In this document: one piece after another, positions 1-9,389 of the stretch
Layout: each line of letters begins with the position of its first letter
Numbering within the stretch: position 1 is the stretch's first letter
Origin: an uncultured Eubacterium sp.
GTDB taxonomy: Bacteria; Bacillota; Clostridia; Lachnospirales; Lachnospiraceae
DNA: 64,000 nucleotides
Assembly (NCBI GenBank): GCA_934358495.1
Contig: CAKRKO010000003.1
Location: forward strand, 1-64,000
Direction: 5' to 3'
The notes under the pieces: generated by a model
Told to the model about the DNA's origin: nothing
The model's database searches: none
Seen by the model: only the letters and a program-made list of their open reading frames with translations
Program-made: the position numbers and the translations under genes

Positions 1-929
1 ATGCCATTGAGCAGGCCCTGCATTCTGATGCGGTTTTAATGGGATCCATTGGCGGAAATACAAGTACTTCCCCATGGTATAAACTTCCACCGGAAAAACG
101 TCCGGAAGCCGGACTACTGAAATTACGTAAGTCTCTGAACTTATTTGCAAACTTAAGACCGGCTTATCTTTATGAGGAATTAAAGGAGGCATGCCCGTTA
201 CGTGATGACATCATCGGCACAGGCTTCGATATGATGATCATGCGAGAACTGACCGGAGGACTTTATTTCGGAGCACGTAAAACCAGCGAGGTAGATGGTG
301 TTGTGACAGCGGTAGATACCCTTACATATACCGAGAATGAGATTCGCAGAATCGCCATCAAAGGATTTGACATTGCCATGAAACGCCGCAAAAAAGTAAC
401 AAGCGTTGACAAGGCAAACGTACTGGATTCATCCAGACTCTGGAGAAAAATCGTAGAGGAAGTAGCAAAGAATTACCCGGAAGTTACTTATGAACATATG
501 TTAGTAGACAACTGTGCAATGCAGCTGGTAAAAGATCCAAAACAGTTTGATGTTATTCTGACAGAGAATATGTTTGGTGACATTCTTTCCGATGAGGCAA
601 GTATGGTAACCGGTTCTATCGGTATGCTTTCCAGCGCAAGTCTGAATGATACTAAATTCGGTCTGTATGAGCCGAGTGGCGGATCTGCACCGGATATCGC
701 AGGACAGGGCATTGCAAACCCGATCGCTACTATTTTATCTGCAGCAATGATGCTTCGCTATTCCTTTGACCTGGACAAAGAAGCAGATGCGGTGGAAAAT
801 GCGGTAAAACAGGTATTAAAAGACGGATATCGTACTATTGATATCATGCCGCAGGAAGAAGATAAGAAATCTGCCGTAGAACAGGTTGGCACAAGCCGTA
901 TGGGCGACCTGATCTGCGAGAGAATATAA
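1..929 (+). CDS. leuB: 3-isopropylmalate dehydrogenase, 5'-truncated by window edge
   Basis: Catalyses the NAD-dependent oxidative decarboxylation of 3-isopropylmalate, the third step of leucine synthesis, in the cytoplasm. The reading frame is open from base 3 to the window edge, so the ATG at 39 is internal and the first ~65 residues lie outside. Visible family features are the GSIGG segment, the arginine-containing substrate loop (RPAYLYEEL region), the [12 protein letters not shown] motif that supplies the metal-binding aspartates, and the [16 protein letters not shown] nucleotide region near the C-terminus. The stop is 19 bases before ilvD, which has its own AAGGAG site, so the two are probably one transcript. 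Identification is firm. Confidence 0.95.
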   Translation, partial: AIEQALHSDAVLMGSIGGNTSTSPWYKLPPEKRPEAGLLKLRKSLNLFANLRPAYLYEELKEACPLRDDIIGTGFDMMIMRELTGGLYFGARKTSEVDGVVTAVDTLTYTENEIRRIAIKGFDIAMKRRKKVTSVDKANVLDSSRLWRKIVEEVAKNYPEVTYEHMLVDNCAMQLVKDPKQFDVILTENMFGDILSDEASMVTGSIGMLSSASLNDTKFGLYEPSGGSAPDIAGQGIANPIATILSAAMMLRYSFDLDKEADAVENAVKQVLKDGYRTIDIMPQEEDKKSAVEQVGTSRMGDLICERI

Positions 930-948
930 AAAAGGAGTATGTAAAAAA

Positions 949-2613
949 ATGAGAAGTGACAATGTTACAAAAGGGATGCAGCAGGCACCTCACAGATCTT
1001 TATTTAATGCACTTGGTTATACCAAGGAGGAATTAGACAGACCGTTAGTAGGTATCGTAAGTTCCTATAATGAGATCGTACCGGGACATATGAACCTGGA
1101 TAAAATTGTGGAAGCTGTAAAGATGGGCGTTGCAATGGCAGGCGGCACACCAATCGTGTTCCCGGCAATCGCAGTTTGTGATGGTATTGCAATGGGACAC
1201 ACAGGAATGAAATATTCTCTGGTTACCCGTGATCTGATCGCAGATTCCACAGAGTGTATGGCAATGGCACATCAGTTCGATGCACTGGTTATGGTTCCGA
1301 ACTGTGATAAAAACGTACCGGGACTTCTGATGGCAGCAGCCAGACTGAATATCCCAACTGTATTTGTAAGCGGCGGTCCGATGTTGGCTGGTCATATCCA
1401 TGGCAAAAAGAGAAGTCTTTCTTCCATGTTTGAGGCAGTTGGTTCCTACGCAGCAGGTACTATGACAGAGGACGAGGTAAGAGAGTACGAAGAAAAAGTA
1501 TGCCCGACCTGTGGTTCCTGTTCCGGTATGTATACAGCAAACTCCATGAACTGTCTGACAGAGGCTATCGGCATGGGACTTCCTGGAAACGGAACCATCC
1601 CTGCAGTATATTCTGAGAGAATCAAACTTGCAAAACATGCAGGTATGGCAGTTATGGAACTGTTAAAGAAAGATATCCGTCCGCGTGATATCATGACAAA
1701 AGCAGCATTCATGAACGCTTTAACAATGGATATGGCACTTGGATGTTCCACAAACTCCATGCTTCACCTTCCGGCTATCGCACATGAGGCTGGGGTGGAT
1801 ATTGACCTTGATATCGCAAACGCACTGAGTGAGAAGACACCGAATCTCTGTCACCTTGCACCGGCAGGTCCAACTTACATGGAGGATTTAAACGAGGCAG
1901 GCGGTGTGTCCGCAGTTATGTCTGAACTGAACAAAATCGGTTTGCTGGATACAAGCTGCATGACAGTTACAGGAAAGACAATCGCTGAAAATATTCAGGG
2001 TGTTGTAAATAAAAATCCGGAAGTTATCCGTCCGGTTGAAAATCCGTATAGCAAGACAGGCGGAATCGCCGTACTGAAAGGTAACCTTGCACCGGATTCC
2101 GCAGTTGTAAAACGTTCCGCAGTTGTACCGGAAATGATGGTACATGAAGGACCTGCAAGAGTATTTGACTGCGAGGAAGATGCTATTGCAGCTATCAAAG
2201 GCGGCAAGATCGTAGCGGGTGACGTTGTTGTAATCCGTTACGAGGGACCGAAAGGCGGTCCAGGTATGCGTGAGATGCTGAATCCGACATCTGCGATCGC
2301 AGGTATGGGACTTGGTTCTTCCGTAGCCCTGATCACAGACGGACGTTTCTCCGGAGCTTCCAGAGGCGCTTCCATCGGACACGTATCACCGGAGGCAGCA
2401 GTTGGCGGACCAATCGCATTCGTTGAAGAGGGTGATATCATCAAGATCAACATTCCGGAGAATACTCTGAACGTAGATATCTCTGATGAAGAGATGGCAG
2501 CAAGAAAAGCAAAATGGCAGCCACGTGAGCCGAAAATCACAACAGGATATCTGGCTCGTTATGCTTCCATGGTTACATCTGGAAATACAGGTGCTATTCT
2601 GAAAACAAATTAA
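949..2613 (+). CDS. ilvD: Dihydroxy-acid dehydratase
   Basis: Dehydrates 2,3-dihydroxy-isovalerate and 2,3-dihydroxy-3-methylvalerate to the keto acids that precede valine and isoleucine; an iron-sulfur enzyme. The 554-residue length is normal for the family. Visible motifs are NCDKNVPG (Cys about 119), [14 protein letters not shown] (Cys about 185, 188 and 191), ALGCSTNS, and the C-terminal GRFSGASRG signature. The ATG has AAAGGAG about 10 bases upstream. It sits between leuB and ilvB, consistent with a branched-chain amino acid operon. No ilvC or leuCD is in the window; they are probably upstream. Confidence 0.97.
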   Translation: MRSDNVTKGMQQAPHRSLFNALGYTKEELDRPLVGIVSSYNEIVPGHMNLDKIVEAVKMGVAMAGGTPIVFPAIAVCDGIAMGHTGMKYSLVTRDLIADSTECMAMAHQFDALVMVPNCDKNVPGLLMAAARLNIPTVFVSGGPMLAGHIHGKKRSLSSMFEAVGSYAAGTMTEDEVREYEEKVCPTCGSCSGMYTANSMNCLTEAIGMGLPGNGTIPAVYSERIKLAKHAGMAVMELLKKDIRPRDIMTKAAFMNALTMDMALGCSTNSMLHLPAIAHEAGVDIDLDIANALSEKTPNLCHLAPAGPTYMEDLNEAGGVSAVMSELNKIGLLDTSCMTVTGKTIAENIQGVVNKNPEVIRPVENPYSKTGGIAVLKGNLAPDSAVVKRSAVVPEMMVHEGPARVFDCEEDAIAAIKGGKIVAGDVVVIRYEGPKGGPGMREMLNPTSAIAGMGLGSSVALITDGRFSGASRGASIGHVSPEAAVGGPIAFVEEGDIIKINIPENTLNVDISDEEMAARKAKWQPREPKITTGYLARYASMVTSGNTGAILKTN

Positions 2614-2650
2614 TAAGATAAGATGAGATAGAAAAGAGGAACAAAAGCAT

Positions 2651-4330
2651 ATGCAGTTGACAGGATCACAGATTGTTATCGAATGTTTAAAAGAGCAGGG
2701 CGTGGATACTGTGTTTGGTTATCCGGGCGGAGCAATTTTGAACGTTTACGATGAACTGTATAAACATAGCGATGAAATTCACCATGTGCTTACGTCCCAT
2801 GAACAGGGAGCTTCCCATGCAGCGGATGGATATGCCCGCTCCACCGGAAAAGTCGGTGTGTGTCTGGCTACTTCCGGACCAGGTGCAACCAATCTGGTAA
2901 CCGGTATCGCAACTGCTTACATGGATTCTGTTCCAATGGTGGCTATTACCTGTAACGTAGGTGTGCCGCTGCTTGGAAAAGACAGCTTTCAGGAAATTGA
3001 TATCGCAGGTATCACGACACCGATCACAAAGCATAATTTTATTGTAAAAGATGTCAATAAACTGGCTGATGTGATCCGCCGTGCTTTCCGGATCGCCCAG
3101 ACCGGGCGTCCGGGACCTGTGCTGGTAGATATCCCAAAAGATGTTACTGCAGCTACAGCAGAATTTGAATTTCAGCAGATTCCGCCGGTTGCACGTAAGA
3201 TTGACAAAATGACAGAAGCAGATCTGGAGCAGGCAGCAGCTATGATCCGTGAAGCGAAAAAACCGTACATTTTTGTAGGTGGCGGTGCAGTCATTTCCGG
3301 AGCCAGCGAAGAACTTGCAAAATTTGCAAATCTGGTAGATGCACCGGTATGTGATTCCCTGATGGGAAAAGGTGCATTTGACGGAACAAATGACCGATAC
3401 AGCGGAATGCTTGGTATGCATGGTACCAAAGCATCCAATTACGGTGTAAGTGAATGTGACCTGCTGATCGCAGTTGGTGTTCGTTTCAGCGACCGTGTCA
3501 TCGGTGATGCAAAACGCTTCGCAAGCAATGCAAAGATTCTGCAGTTTGATGTAGATCCAGCTGAGATCAACAAAAATATTCAGACGGATGCCAGCGTGAT
3601 TGGAGATATCAAGGAAATCCTGAAACGTGTGAATCACCTGTTAGAACAGCAGAGGCACACAGAGTGGATGCATCAGATTCATGAATTTAAAGATAAATAT
3701 CCGTTAACTTACAAAGAAGAAGGATTGTCCGGACCATTTGTGATGGAAGAGATTTACCGCCAGACAAAGGGCGATGCCATCATCGTTACAGAAGTCGGAC
3801 AGCACCAGATGTGGGCGGCACAGTATTATAAATTCTCTAATCCACGTACATTACTGACTTCCGGTGGTCTTGGTACCATGGGATATGGTCTTGGCGCAGC
3901 AATCGGTGCACAGGTAGCAAATCCGGAGAAACAGGTCATCAACATTGCAGGTGACGGCTGTTTCCGTATGAATATGAACGAGATTGCCACAGCAGTCCGT
4001 CAGCGGCTTCCACTGATCCAGATTGTCATCAACAATCAGGTACTTGGTATGGTACATCAGTGGCAGGGCTTATTTTATGAGAAACGTTATTCCAACACGA
4101 TCTTAAACGATGGTGTGGATTTCGTAAAACTTGCTGAGGCTATGGGAGCCACAGGCATGCGTGCTAAGACACAGGAAGAATTTGCCGAAGAACTGGCAAA
4201 AGCACTGGAAATGAAGACACCGGTACTTATCGATTGTATCATTGACAGTGATGATAATGTTTGGCCGATGGTAGCACCTGGCGCACCGATCAGCGAGGCA
4301 TTTGATGAATCTGATCTGAAGAACAGATAA
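2651..4330 (+). CDS. ilvB: Acetolactate synthase large subunit
   Basis: ThDP-dependent enzyme that condenses two pyruvates, or pyruvate with 2-ketobutyrate, as the first common step of branched-chain amino acid synthesis. The 559 residues cover the three usual domains. The N-terminal domain carries the catalytic Glu in SHEQGASHAADGYAR (about residue 50). The central FAD-type domain includes RPGPVLVDIPKDV. The C-terminal ThDP domain has GDGCFRMNMNE followed by the NN pair of the GDG-NN motif. AGAGGA precedes the ATG. No ilvN regulatory subunit gene lies nearby; it may be elsewhere. Context argues for the anabolic enzyme rather than the catabolic AlsS type. Confidence 0.95.
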   Translation: MQLTGSQIVIECLKEQGVDTVFGYPGGAILNVYDELYKHSDEIHHVLTSHEQGASHAADGYARSTGKVGVCLATSGPGATNLVTGIATAYMDSVPMVAITCNVGVPLLGKDSFQEIDIAGITTPITKHNFIVKDVNKLADVIRRAFRIAQTGRPGPVLVDIPKDVTAATAEFEFQQIPPVARKIDKMTEADLEQAAAMIREAKKPYIFVGGGAVISGASEELAKFANLVDAPVCDSLMGKGAFDGTNDRYSGMLGMHGTKASNYGVSECDLLIAVGVRFSDRVIGDAKRFASNAKILQFDVDPAEINKNIQTDASVIGDIKEILKRVNHLLEQQRHTEWMHQIHEFKDKYPLTYKEEGLSGPFVMEEIYRQTKGDAIIVTEVGQHQMWAAQYYKFSNPRTLLTSGGLGTMGYGLGAAIGAQVANPEKQVINIAGDGCFRMNMNEIATAVRQRLPLIQIVINNQVLGMVHQWQGLFYEKRYSNTILNDGVDFVKLAEAMGATGMRAKTQEEFAEELAKALEMKTPVLIDCIIDSDDNVWPMVAPGAPISEAFDESDLKNR

Positions 4331-4339
4331 ATGACGCAT

Positions 4340-4419
4340 CCGGGTGGCACTGTACAGGGAGAGAAATCTCTTTGCCGCCTGGAAGGTGTTCATAATAAAA
4401 AAATCCTGCGATGGCAGGA
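4340..4419 (+). promoter_or_regulatory. Two tandem hairpins between ilvB and serC
   Basis: The 109-base gap holds two predicted RNA hairpins. In the first, CCGGGTGGC (4340-4348) pairs with GCCGCCTGG (4374-4382), nine pairs with two G-U wobbles, around a loop with a further AGAGA/TCTCT helix. In the second, TCCTGC (4404-4409) and GCAGGA (4414-4419) close a GATG loop just before the serC AGGAGG. Neither is followed by a T-run on the + strand, so they are not ordinary terminators. A role in mRNA processing or in tuning serC translation is possible but unproven. Confidence 0.4.
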
Positions 4420-4439
4420 AAAATCCAGGAGGTTTCAAA

Positions 4440-5525
4440 ATGAGCAGAGTTTACAATTTCTCAGCTGGACCGGCAGTATTACCGGTAGAAGTGCTGAAAG
4501 AGGCGCAGGAGGAGATGCTTGATTACCGTGGATGCGGTATGTCCGTTATGGAGATGAGCCATCGTTCTTCCATGTTTCAGGAGATCATTGATGAGGCTGA
4601 AGCAGATTTAAGGGATTTATTACATATCCCGGACAATTACAAAGTATTATTTTTACAGGGTGGTGGGGCATTACAGTTCTCCGCTGTTCCGATGAACCTG
4701 ATGAAAAACGGTGTGGCTGATTACATCGTAACAGGTCAGTGGGCAAAGAAAGCATATGAGGAAGGAAAGAAATACGGAAAAGCAGTAAAGATTGCTTCTT
4801 CTGAGGATGAGACATTTACTTATATTCCGGATTGTTCTGATCTTCCAATCGATGATGATGCAGACTATGTATACATTTGCCAGAACAACACTATTTACGG
4901 AACTGTATATCATGAACTGCCAAACACCAAAGGAAAAACTTTGGTAGCAGACGTATCTTCCTGCTTCCTGTCAGAGCCGATGGACGTAGAGAAATACGGC
5001 GTGATCTGGGGCGGCGTTCAGAAAAATATCGGACCTGCCGGCGTACAGATCGTGATCATCCGTGAGGATCTGATCCGCGATGATCTGCCGGATTATGTAC
5101 CGACTCTGATGAAATACAAAACACAGGCTGACAAAGGTTCCATGTACAATACACCGCCATGTTACGGCATCTATATCTGCGGTAAAGTATTCAAATGGAT
5201 CAAGAGCCTTGGCGGTCTGGAAGCGATGAAAAAACGCAACGAGGAGAAAGCAGCAATTCTGTATGATTTCCTTGACAACAGCAAACTGTTCAAAGGTACT
5301 GTCCGTAAAGAAGACCGTTCACTGATGAACGTTCCGTTTGTAACAGGTGACAAAGATCTGGATGCAAAATTTGTTGCAGAAGCAAAAGCAGCAGGTCTGG
5401 AGAACTTAAAAGGACACAGAACAGTTGGTGGTATGCGTGCTTCCATCTACAATGCAATGCCAAAAGAGGGTGTTATCGCATTGGTTGAGTTTATGAAGAA
5501 ATTCGAGGCTGAGAACACAAAGTAA
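4440..5525 (+). CDS. serC: Phosphoserine aminotransferase
   Basis: PLP enzyme that converts 3-phosphohydroxypyruvate and glutamate to phosphoserine and 2-oxoglutarate, the second step of serine synthesis. The start is placed at 4440 (MSRVYNFSAGPAVLP) because CCAGGAGG lies 7 bases upstream and the family begins with this NFSAGPA motif; an in-frame ATG at 4344 lies in the hairpin leader and has no such site. The product is 361 residues, the usual size. The PLP-binding lysine is in WGGVQKNIGPAG. It is followed by serA after a 160-base spacer that holds a repeat element. Confidence 0.96.
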   Translation: MSRVYNFSAGPAVLPVEVLKEAQEEMLDYRGCGMSVMEMSHRSSMFQEIIDEAEADLRDLLHIPDNYKVLFLQGGGALQFSAVPMNLMKNGVADYIVTGQWAKKAYEEGKKYGKAVKIASSEDETFTYIPDCSDLPIDDDADYVYICQNNTIYGTVYHELPNTKGKTLVADVSSCFLSEPMDVEKYGVIWGGVQKNIGPAGVQIVIIREDLIRDDLPDYVPTLMKYKTQADKGSMYNTPPCYGIYICGKVFKWIKSLGGLEAMKKRNEEKAAILYDFLDNSKLFKGTVRKEDRSLMNVPFVTGDKDLDAKFVAEAKAAGLENLKGHRTVGGMRASIYNAMPKEGVIALVEFMKKFEAENTK

Positions 5526-5554
5526 ATTTGGGATATAGCCTCCGGCAGGATTGC

Positions 5555-5631
5555 AGAGATGCACAGGAGAATATGTCATGCGTTGCATGACGTACATCTC
5601 GCAGCAAGAATGCCGAGGGCATTCTTGAATT
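5555..5631 (+). repeat. Structured intergenic repeat, copy 1 (serC-serA)
   Basis: One of three related intergenic elements in the window (others at 11066 and 55521). An outer helix GAGATGCAC/GTACATCTC encloses the palindrome GTCATGC-GTT-GCATGAC. After a GCAGC spacer comes a perfect 9-bp hairpin with arms AAGAATGCC and GGCATTCTT and a GAG loop. No T-run follows the last stem. It lies in the leader of serA and might act at the RNA level or be a small mobile palindrome. Confidence 0.7.
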
Positions 5632-5687
5632 GAGATTTATTTTTAGAAAAATTGAGTTGAAAAAGTTGAAGAAAAGAGGAAACAAAA

Positions 5688-6851
5688 ATGGTTCAGTTTC
5701 ATTGTTTAAATCCAATCGCAGCATGCGGTCTGGAATTATTCCCGGATACTTATGAAAAAACAGATGATTTTAATGCGGCAGAGGTTGCTTTAGTGCGTAG
5801 TGCAGCGATGCATGATATGGACCTTCCAAAATCACTGCTGGCCGTAGCCCGCGCTGGTGCAGGTGTCAACAATATTCCGTTAGATAAATGCGCAGATCAG
5901 GGAATCGTCGTGTTCAATACACCAGGCGCAAATGCAAACGGTGTCAAGGAACTGGTAATTGCAGGGATGCTTCTTGCAAGCCGTGATATTACAGGTGGTA
6001 TCGACTGGGTAAAAGAGAACAAAGAAGATGCAGGAATTGCAAAAGCTGCCGAAAAAGCAAAAAAAGCATTTGCAGGAACTGAGATCAAAGGGAAAAAACT
6101 TGGTGTCATCGGACTTGGAGCCATCGGTGTGCAGGTTGCCAATGCGGCGGTAGCACTGGGCATGGATGTGCTTGGCTATGATCCGTATCTGTCTGTCAAT
6201 GCAGCATGGAATGTTTCTACAAAAGTAAAACATGTGCTGGCAGTAGAAGATATTTACAAAGAGTGTGATTTCATCACAATCCATGTACCGCTTCTGGATT
6301 CCACAAAAGGAATGATCAGTAAAGAAGCCATCGCAATGATGAAAGAGAACGTTATCGTTCTGAATTTTGCCCGCGATACGTTGGTAGATGAAGCAGCTAT
6401 GGTTGAAGCATTAAAAGCAGGAAAAGTACGCAAATATGTTGTTGATTTTCCGAATCCGACCACAGCAGGCGTGGAGAACTGCATTGTGATCCCGCACCTT
6501 GGCGCATCTACCGCAGAATCAGAGGATAACTGCGCAGTAATGGCTGTACAGGAAGTGATTGATTATATCGAGAACGGAAATATTACACATTCTGTAAATT
6601 ATCCGGATTGTAACATGGGTGTGTGCACAGGTGTTGCAAGAATTGCAATCTTGCACAAAAACATCAAGAACATGATCGGTCAGTATTCATCTGTATTAGG
6701 TGAAGCAGGTGTCAATATTGCCGATATGACAAACAAGAGCCGCAATGACTATGCTTATTCACTTCTGGACCTGGATGCTCCGGCAACCGCAGAGGTTGTT
6801 GAAAAACTGGCTGCAATTGACGGTGTATTAAAAGTAAGAGTGATCAAATAA
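5688..6851 (+). CDS. serA: D-3-phosphoglycerate dehydrogenase (short form with C-terminal ACT-like domain)
   Basis: NAD-dependent oxidation of 3-phosphoglycerate, the first committed step of serine synthesis. The 387 residues comprise an N-terminal substrate domain, a Rossmann fold with KLGVIGLGAIGVQVAN (about residues 140-155), the catalytic region VLNFARDTLVDE, and the histidine motif IPHLGASTAESEDN. A C-terminal stretch of about 75 residues resembles an ACT domain (GEAGVNIADMTNKS) that could sense serine. The usual DVFxxEP segment reads VVDFPNP, a variant I associate with clostridial SerA. Pairing with serC supports the assignment. The transcript ends at a terminator just downstream. Confidence 0.93.
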   Translation: MVQFHCLNPIAACGLELFPDTYEKTDDFNAAEVALVRSAAMHDMDLPKSLLAVARAGAGVNNIPLDKCADQGIVVFNTPGANANGVKELVIAGMLLASRDITGGIDWVKENKEDAGIAKAAEKAKKAFAGTEIKGKKLGVIGLGAIGVQVANAAVALGMDVLGYDPYLSVNAAWNVSTKVKHVLAVEDIYKECDFITIHVPLLDSTKGMISKEAIAMMKENVIVLNFARDTLVDEAAMVEALKAGKVRKYVVDFPNPTTAGVENCIVIPHLGASTAESEDNCAVMAVQEVIDYIENGNITHSVNYPDCNMGVCTGVARIAILHKNIKNMIGQYSSVLGEAGVNIADMTNKSRNDYAYSLLDLDAPATAEVVEKLAAIDGVLKVRVIK

Positions 6852-6866
6852 AAGATCATTGAGTCG

Positions 6867-6908
6867 GCGTGGAAACAGAGAGTACAGCTTTGTTTCCACG
6901 CTTTTTTT
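6867..6908 (+). terminator. Rho-independent terminator after serA
   Basis: A perfect 11-bp stem (GCGTGGAAACA with TGTTTCCACGC) around a 13-base loop is followed by seven T residues. It closes the leu-ilv-ser transcript. The DUF1015 start codon lies about 20 bases after the T-run, so that gene is read either by readthrough or from a promoter I could not identify. Confidence 0.95.
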
Positions 6909-6928
6909 ACAAAAAAGGAGAAAATAAA

Positions 6929-8170
6929 ATGGCAGAGATCAGACCATTTGCATGTGTGCGCCCATGCAGGGAGAAAGCAGCGAAAATTGCTGCATTACCA
7001 TATGATGTATACAATCGAAAAGAAGCAAAAGAGGAAGTGCTGCGGGAACCGGAATCTTTTCTGAAAATTGACCGTGCCGAGACACAGTTGGACGATTCCG
7101 TAGATACTTATGCACCGGAGGTTTATCAGAAAGCCCATGATACCCTGTGGGATATGATGGAAAAGGGGGATTTTATCCGGGACAAAGAGGCTTGTTATTA
7201 TATTTACGAGCTGACCATGAATGGACGGACACAGACCGGTATCACCGCATGCGCGTCTATCGATGATTATGAGAATAATGTGATCAAAAAGCATGAAAAT
7301 ACCCGTGCGGAAAAGGAACAAGACCGTATTCGCCACGTAGATATCTGTGATGCACAGACAGGACCAATCTTTCTGGCGTACCGCGACAATGCAGAAATTA
7401 CAGCTATCGTAAATAAGGTAAAGGAGCAGGAAGCGGAATATGATTTTACTTCTCCGGACGGCATTCGCCACAGAGTGTGGGTGATCGGGAATGAAGAAGA
7501 TATTTCAGCTATCCATGAAGCTTTTGCAGGCATTGATCAGATTTATATCGCGGATGGACATCATCGTGCAGCTTCTGCCGTAAAAGTAGGGGAAAAACGC
7601 AGAAGTGAGCATCCGGGTTATACTGGGGAAGAAGAGTTCAATTTCTTCCTGTCAGTACTGTTTCCGGAGAGCGAATTAAAAATTCTGGATTACAACCGTG
7701 TGGTAAAAGACTTAAATGGCATGACAGAGGATGCATTTTTACAGAAAATGCAGGAACTTTTTGAGGTAAGCGAATTAACTGTTGAGGACAAACATTCGCA
7801 GGAAAAAGGCACGTTTTCCATGTATCTGAAGGAACAGTGGTATACCTGCAAAGTTCGACCGGAGGATCGAAATAATGATCCGGTGAAGGGACTGGATGTT
7901 TCTTTGTTACAGGATCTGATGCTGACACCGGTACTTGGCATTGCAGATCCAAAGACAGATCCACGGATTGATTTTGTTGGTGGTATCCGCGGAACAGAAG
8001 AACTGGAAAAACGCTGCCATGAGGATGCAAAAGCAGCATTTGCTATGTATCCGACATCTATTGGAGAACTGTTTGCGGTAGCGGATGCAGGACTTTTGAT
8101 GCCACCAAAATCTACATGGTTTGAACCAAAATTGAGAAGTGGATTGTTTATTCATTTACTGAGTGAATAA
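6929..8170 (+). CDS. DUF1015 family protein
   Basis: A conserved protein of unknown biochemical function, often found beside serC and serA in Clostridia. The start is placed at 6929 (MAEIRPFACVRPCREK) because AAAAAAGGAG lies just upstream; an earlier in-frame ATG at 6869 falls within the terminator stem. The 413 residues are a normal family length. Conserved features are the N-terminal RPF...R...LPYDV region, a KKHENTRAEKEQDR segment (about residue 130) and the YIADGHHRAASA motif (about residue 210). No signal peptide or membrane segment is apparent, so it is probably cytoplasmic. The serine operon context hints at a link to serine or one-carbon metabolism, but this is inference. Confidence 0.85.
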   Translation: MAEIRPFACVRPCREKAAKIAALPYDVYNRKEAKEEVLREPESFLKIDRAETQLDDSVDTYAPEVYQKAHDTLWDMMEKGDFIRDKEACYYIYELTMNGRTQTGITACASIDDYENNVIKKHENTRAEKEQDRIRHVDICDAQTGPIFLAYRDNAEITAIVNKVKEQEAEYDFTSPDGIRHRVWVIGNEEDISAIHEAFAGIDQIYIADGHHRAASAVKVGEKRRSEHPGYTGEEEFNFFLSVLFPESELKILDYNRVVKDLNGMTEDAFLQKMQELFEVSELTVEDKHSQEKGTFSMYLKEQWYTCKVRPEDRNNDPVKGLDVSLLQDLMLTPVLGIADPKTDPRIDFVGGIRGTEELEKRCHEDAKAAFAMYPTSIGELFAVADAGLLMPPKSTWFEPKLRSGLFIHLLSE

Positions 8171-8226
8171 ATTTATATAAAATGTAGCAATTGAAAGAAT
8201 ATGGTGTGCATTCTTGAAGGAAACTT

Positions 8227-8267
8227 AAATTCAGAGTCATGCGTAGTAACGTTCTGACTCTGAATTT
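8227..8267 (+). terminator. Hairpin, probable terminator after the DUF1015 gene
   Basis: A perfect 13-bp inverted repeat (AAATTCAGAGTCA with TGACTCTGAATTT) surrounds a 15-base loop. The tail is short (TTTGGGTT), so termination may be weak. The A-rich start and T-rich end would let the stem act in both directions. Confidence 0.6.
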
Positions 8268-8312
8268 GGGTTATGAAACAGAAAATGTATAAAGAAGAAA
8301 TGGAGCAAATGT

Positions 8313-9212
8313 ATGCTTAGATTTATATTATCGCAGAATCTGGCGGATGAAGTGACGGATGTGGTATCCGATAATGTAAACTTCTGGTCCTGGGACACGA
8401 TCATGAAGTATCTGCAGGATTCTTTTCCAACCGTGTTGGATTTTCTTGTGAAACTGATCATTGCAATTATCGTTTTGCTGGTTGGACGGAAAGTAATCAA
8501 ACTGGTGCGCAAATTTATCCGTAAATTTCTGAATAAAACCAACTGGGATGAAGGTGTTAAACAGTTTTTTGACAATATATGCAACGTGGGTATGCATTTT
8601 ATATTAATCATGGTGGTACTTGGCAAGTTCGGAATCACCGCAAGCTCTGTTATTGCAGTTATTGGTTCTGTTGGTCTATCTGTCGGTCTGGCCTTACAGG
8701 GAACATTGTCGAACTTTGCTGGTGGAGTTTTGATCCTTGTTTTAAAACCGTTTAAAGTGGGAGATTACATTCGGGAGGATACTCATGGAAATGAGGGGAC
8801 TGTTTCTGAAATTCAACTTTGTTACACGAAACTTTTGACGGTAGATAATAAGACGGTTGTCCTTCCAAACGGCAGCTTATCCAATTCCAGTCTGACAAAC
8901 CTGACACAGCAGGATAAACGACGGATCGACATTACGGTTGGCATTTCCTATGATGCAGATATCCGTCTGGCCAAAAAGGTGATTTCTGAGGTGCTTGAGA
9001 AAGAGAAAAACTGTATGACCAGTGAGGATCCATATCATGTATTTGTGGACAGCCTTGGAGACAGTGCTGTGGTTATCGGTATCCGTGTCTGGGTAAAGAC
9101 CGAAGATTACTGGGAGACCAGATGGCGGATTACGGAAAATGTGAAATATGCCCTGGATGAACATCAGATTGAAATTCCGTTTCCACAGGTTTCGGTGTCA
9201 ATGAAATCATAA
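8313..9212 (+). CDS. MscS-family small-conductance mechanosensitive channel
   Basis: A membrane channel that opens under turgor stress to release solutes. The 299 residues give an N-terminal membrane helix (about 44-65), further helices, and the pore helix GSVGLSVGLALQGTLSNFAGG (about residues 112-131) with the Gly/Ala packing typical of MscS TM3. The beta domain (GDYI...VSEIQLCYTKL) and a C-terminal alpha/beta domain follow. GGAG lies 10 bases before the ATG. It appears to be a single-gene unit. The family is clear; I do not assign a specific paralogue name. Confidence 0.92.
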   Translation: MLRFILSQNLADEVTDVVSDNVNFWSWDTIMKYLQDSFPTVLDFLVKLIIAIIVLLVGRKVIKLVRKFIRKFLNKTNWDEGVKQFFDNICNVGMHFILIMVVLGKFGITASSVIAVIGSVGLSVGLALQGTLSNFAGGVLILVLKPFKVGDYIREDTHGNEGTVSEIQLCYTKLLTVDNKTVVLPNGSLSNSSLTNLTQQDKRRIDITVGISYDADIRLAKKVISEVLEKEKNCMTSEDPYHVFVDSLGDSAVVIGIRVWVKTEDYWETRWRITENVKYALDEHQIEIPFPQVSVSMKS

Positions 9213-9389
9213 AAGAAGAGTTTTCAATAGTCAGGCAGATATTCAAAATCCGCTCACGCTACTTGCTCATAACCTTGAACACAAAATTGTAAAATGGAAG
9301 TAAATTTTTGTAGAAAATGCGTGCAGAATGTGGTATTGTTATTGACAGTGTGTTTATTAAGGGCGTATATCTGAAAGGAAAAGTGAGAG

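Noticed and set aside
1045..1638. Long open frame antisense to ilvD
   Set aside because: It has a composition typical of an antisense shadow and no initiation signal.
2687..3637. Long open frame antisense to ilvB
   Set aside because: The frame is Cys/His-rich with no binding site or family resemblance, and lies wholly opposite a conserved gene. It is a shadow frame.
4340..4355. GGGTGGCAC resembling the T-box antiterminator core upstream of serC
   Set aside because: The following bases do not continue the core, and the gap of 109 bases after ilvB is too short for Stem I with a specifier loop. The bases are better explained by a local hairpin.
9342..9371. TTGACA and TATATC as promoter of the symporter gene
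   Set aside because: The predicted start would fall inside the ribosome binding site, leaving almost no leader. The transcript start is therefore left unassigned.
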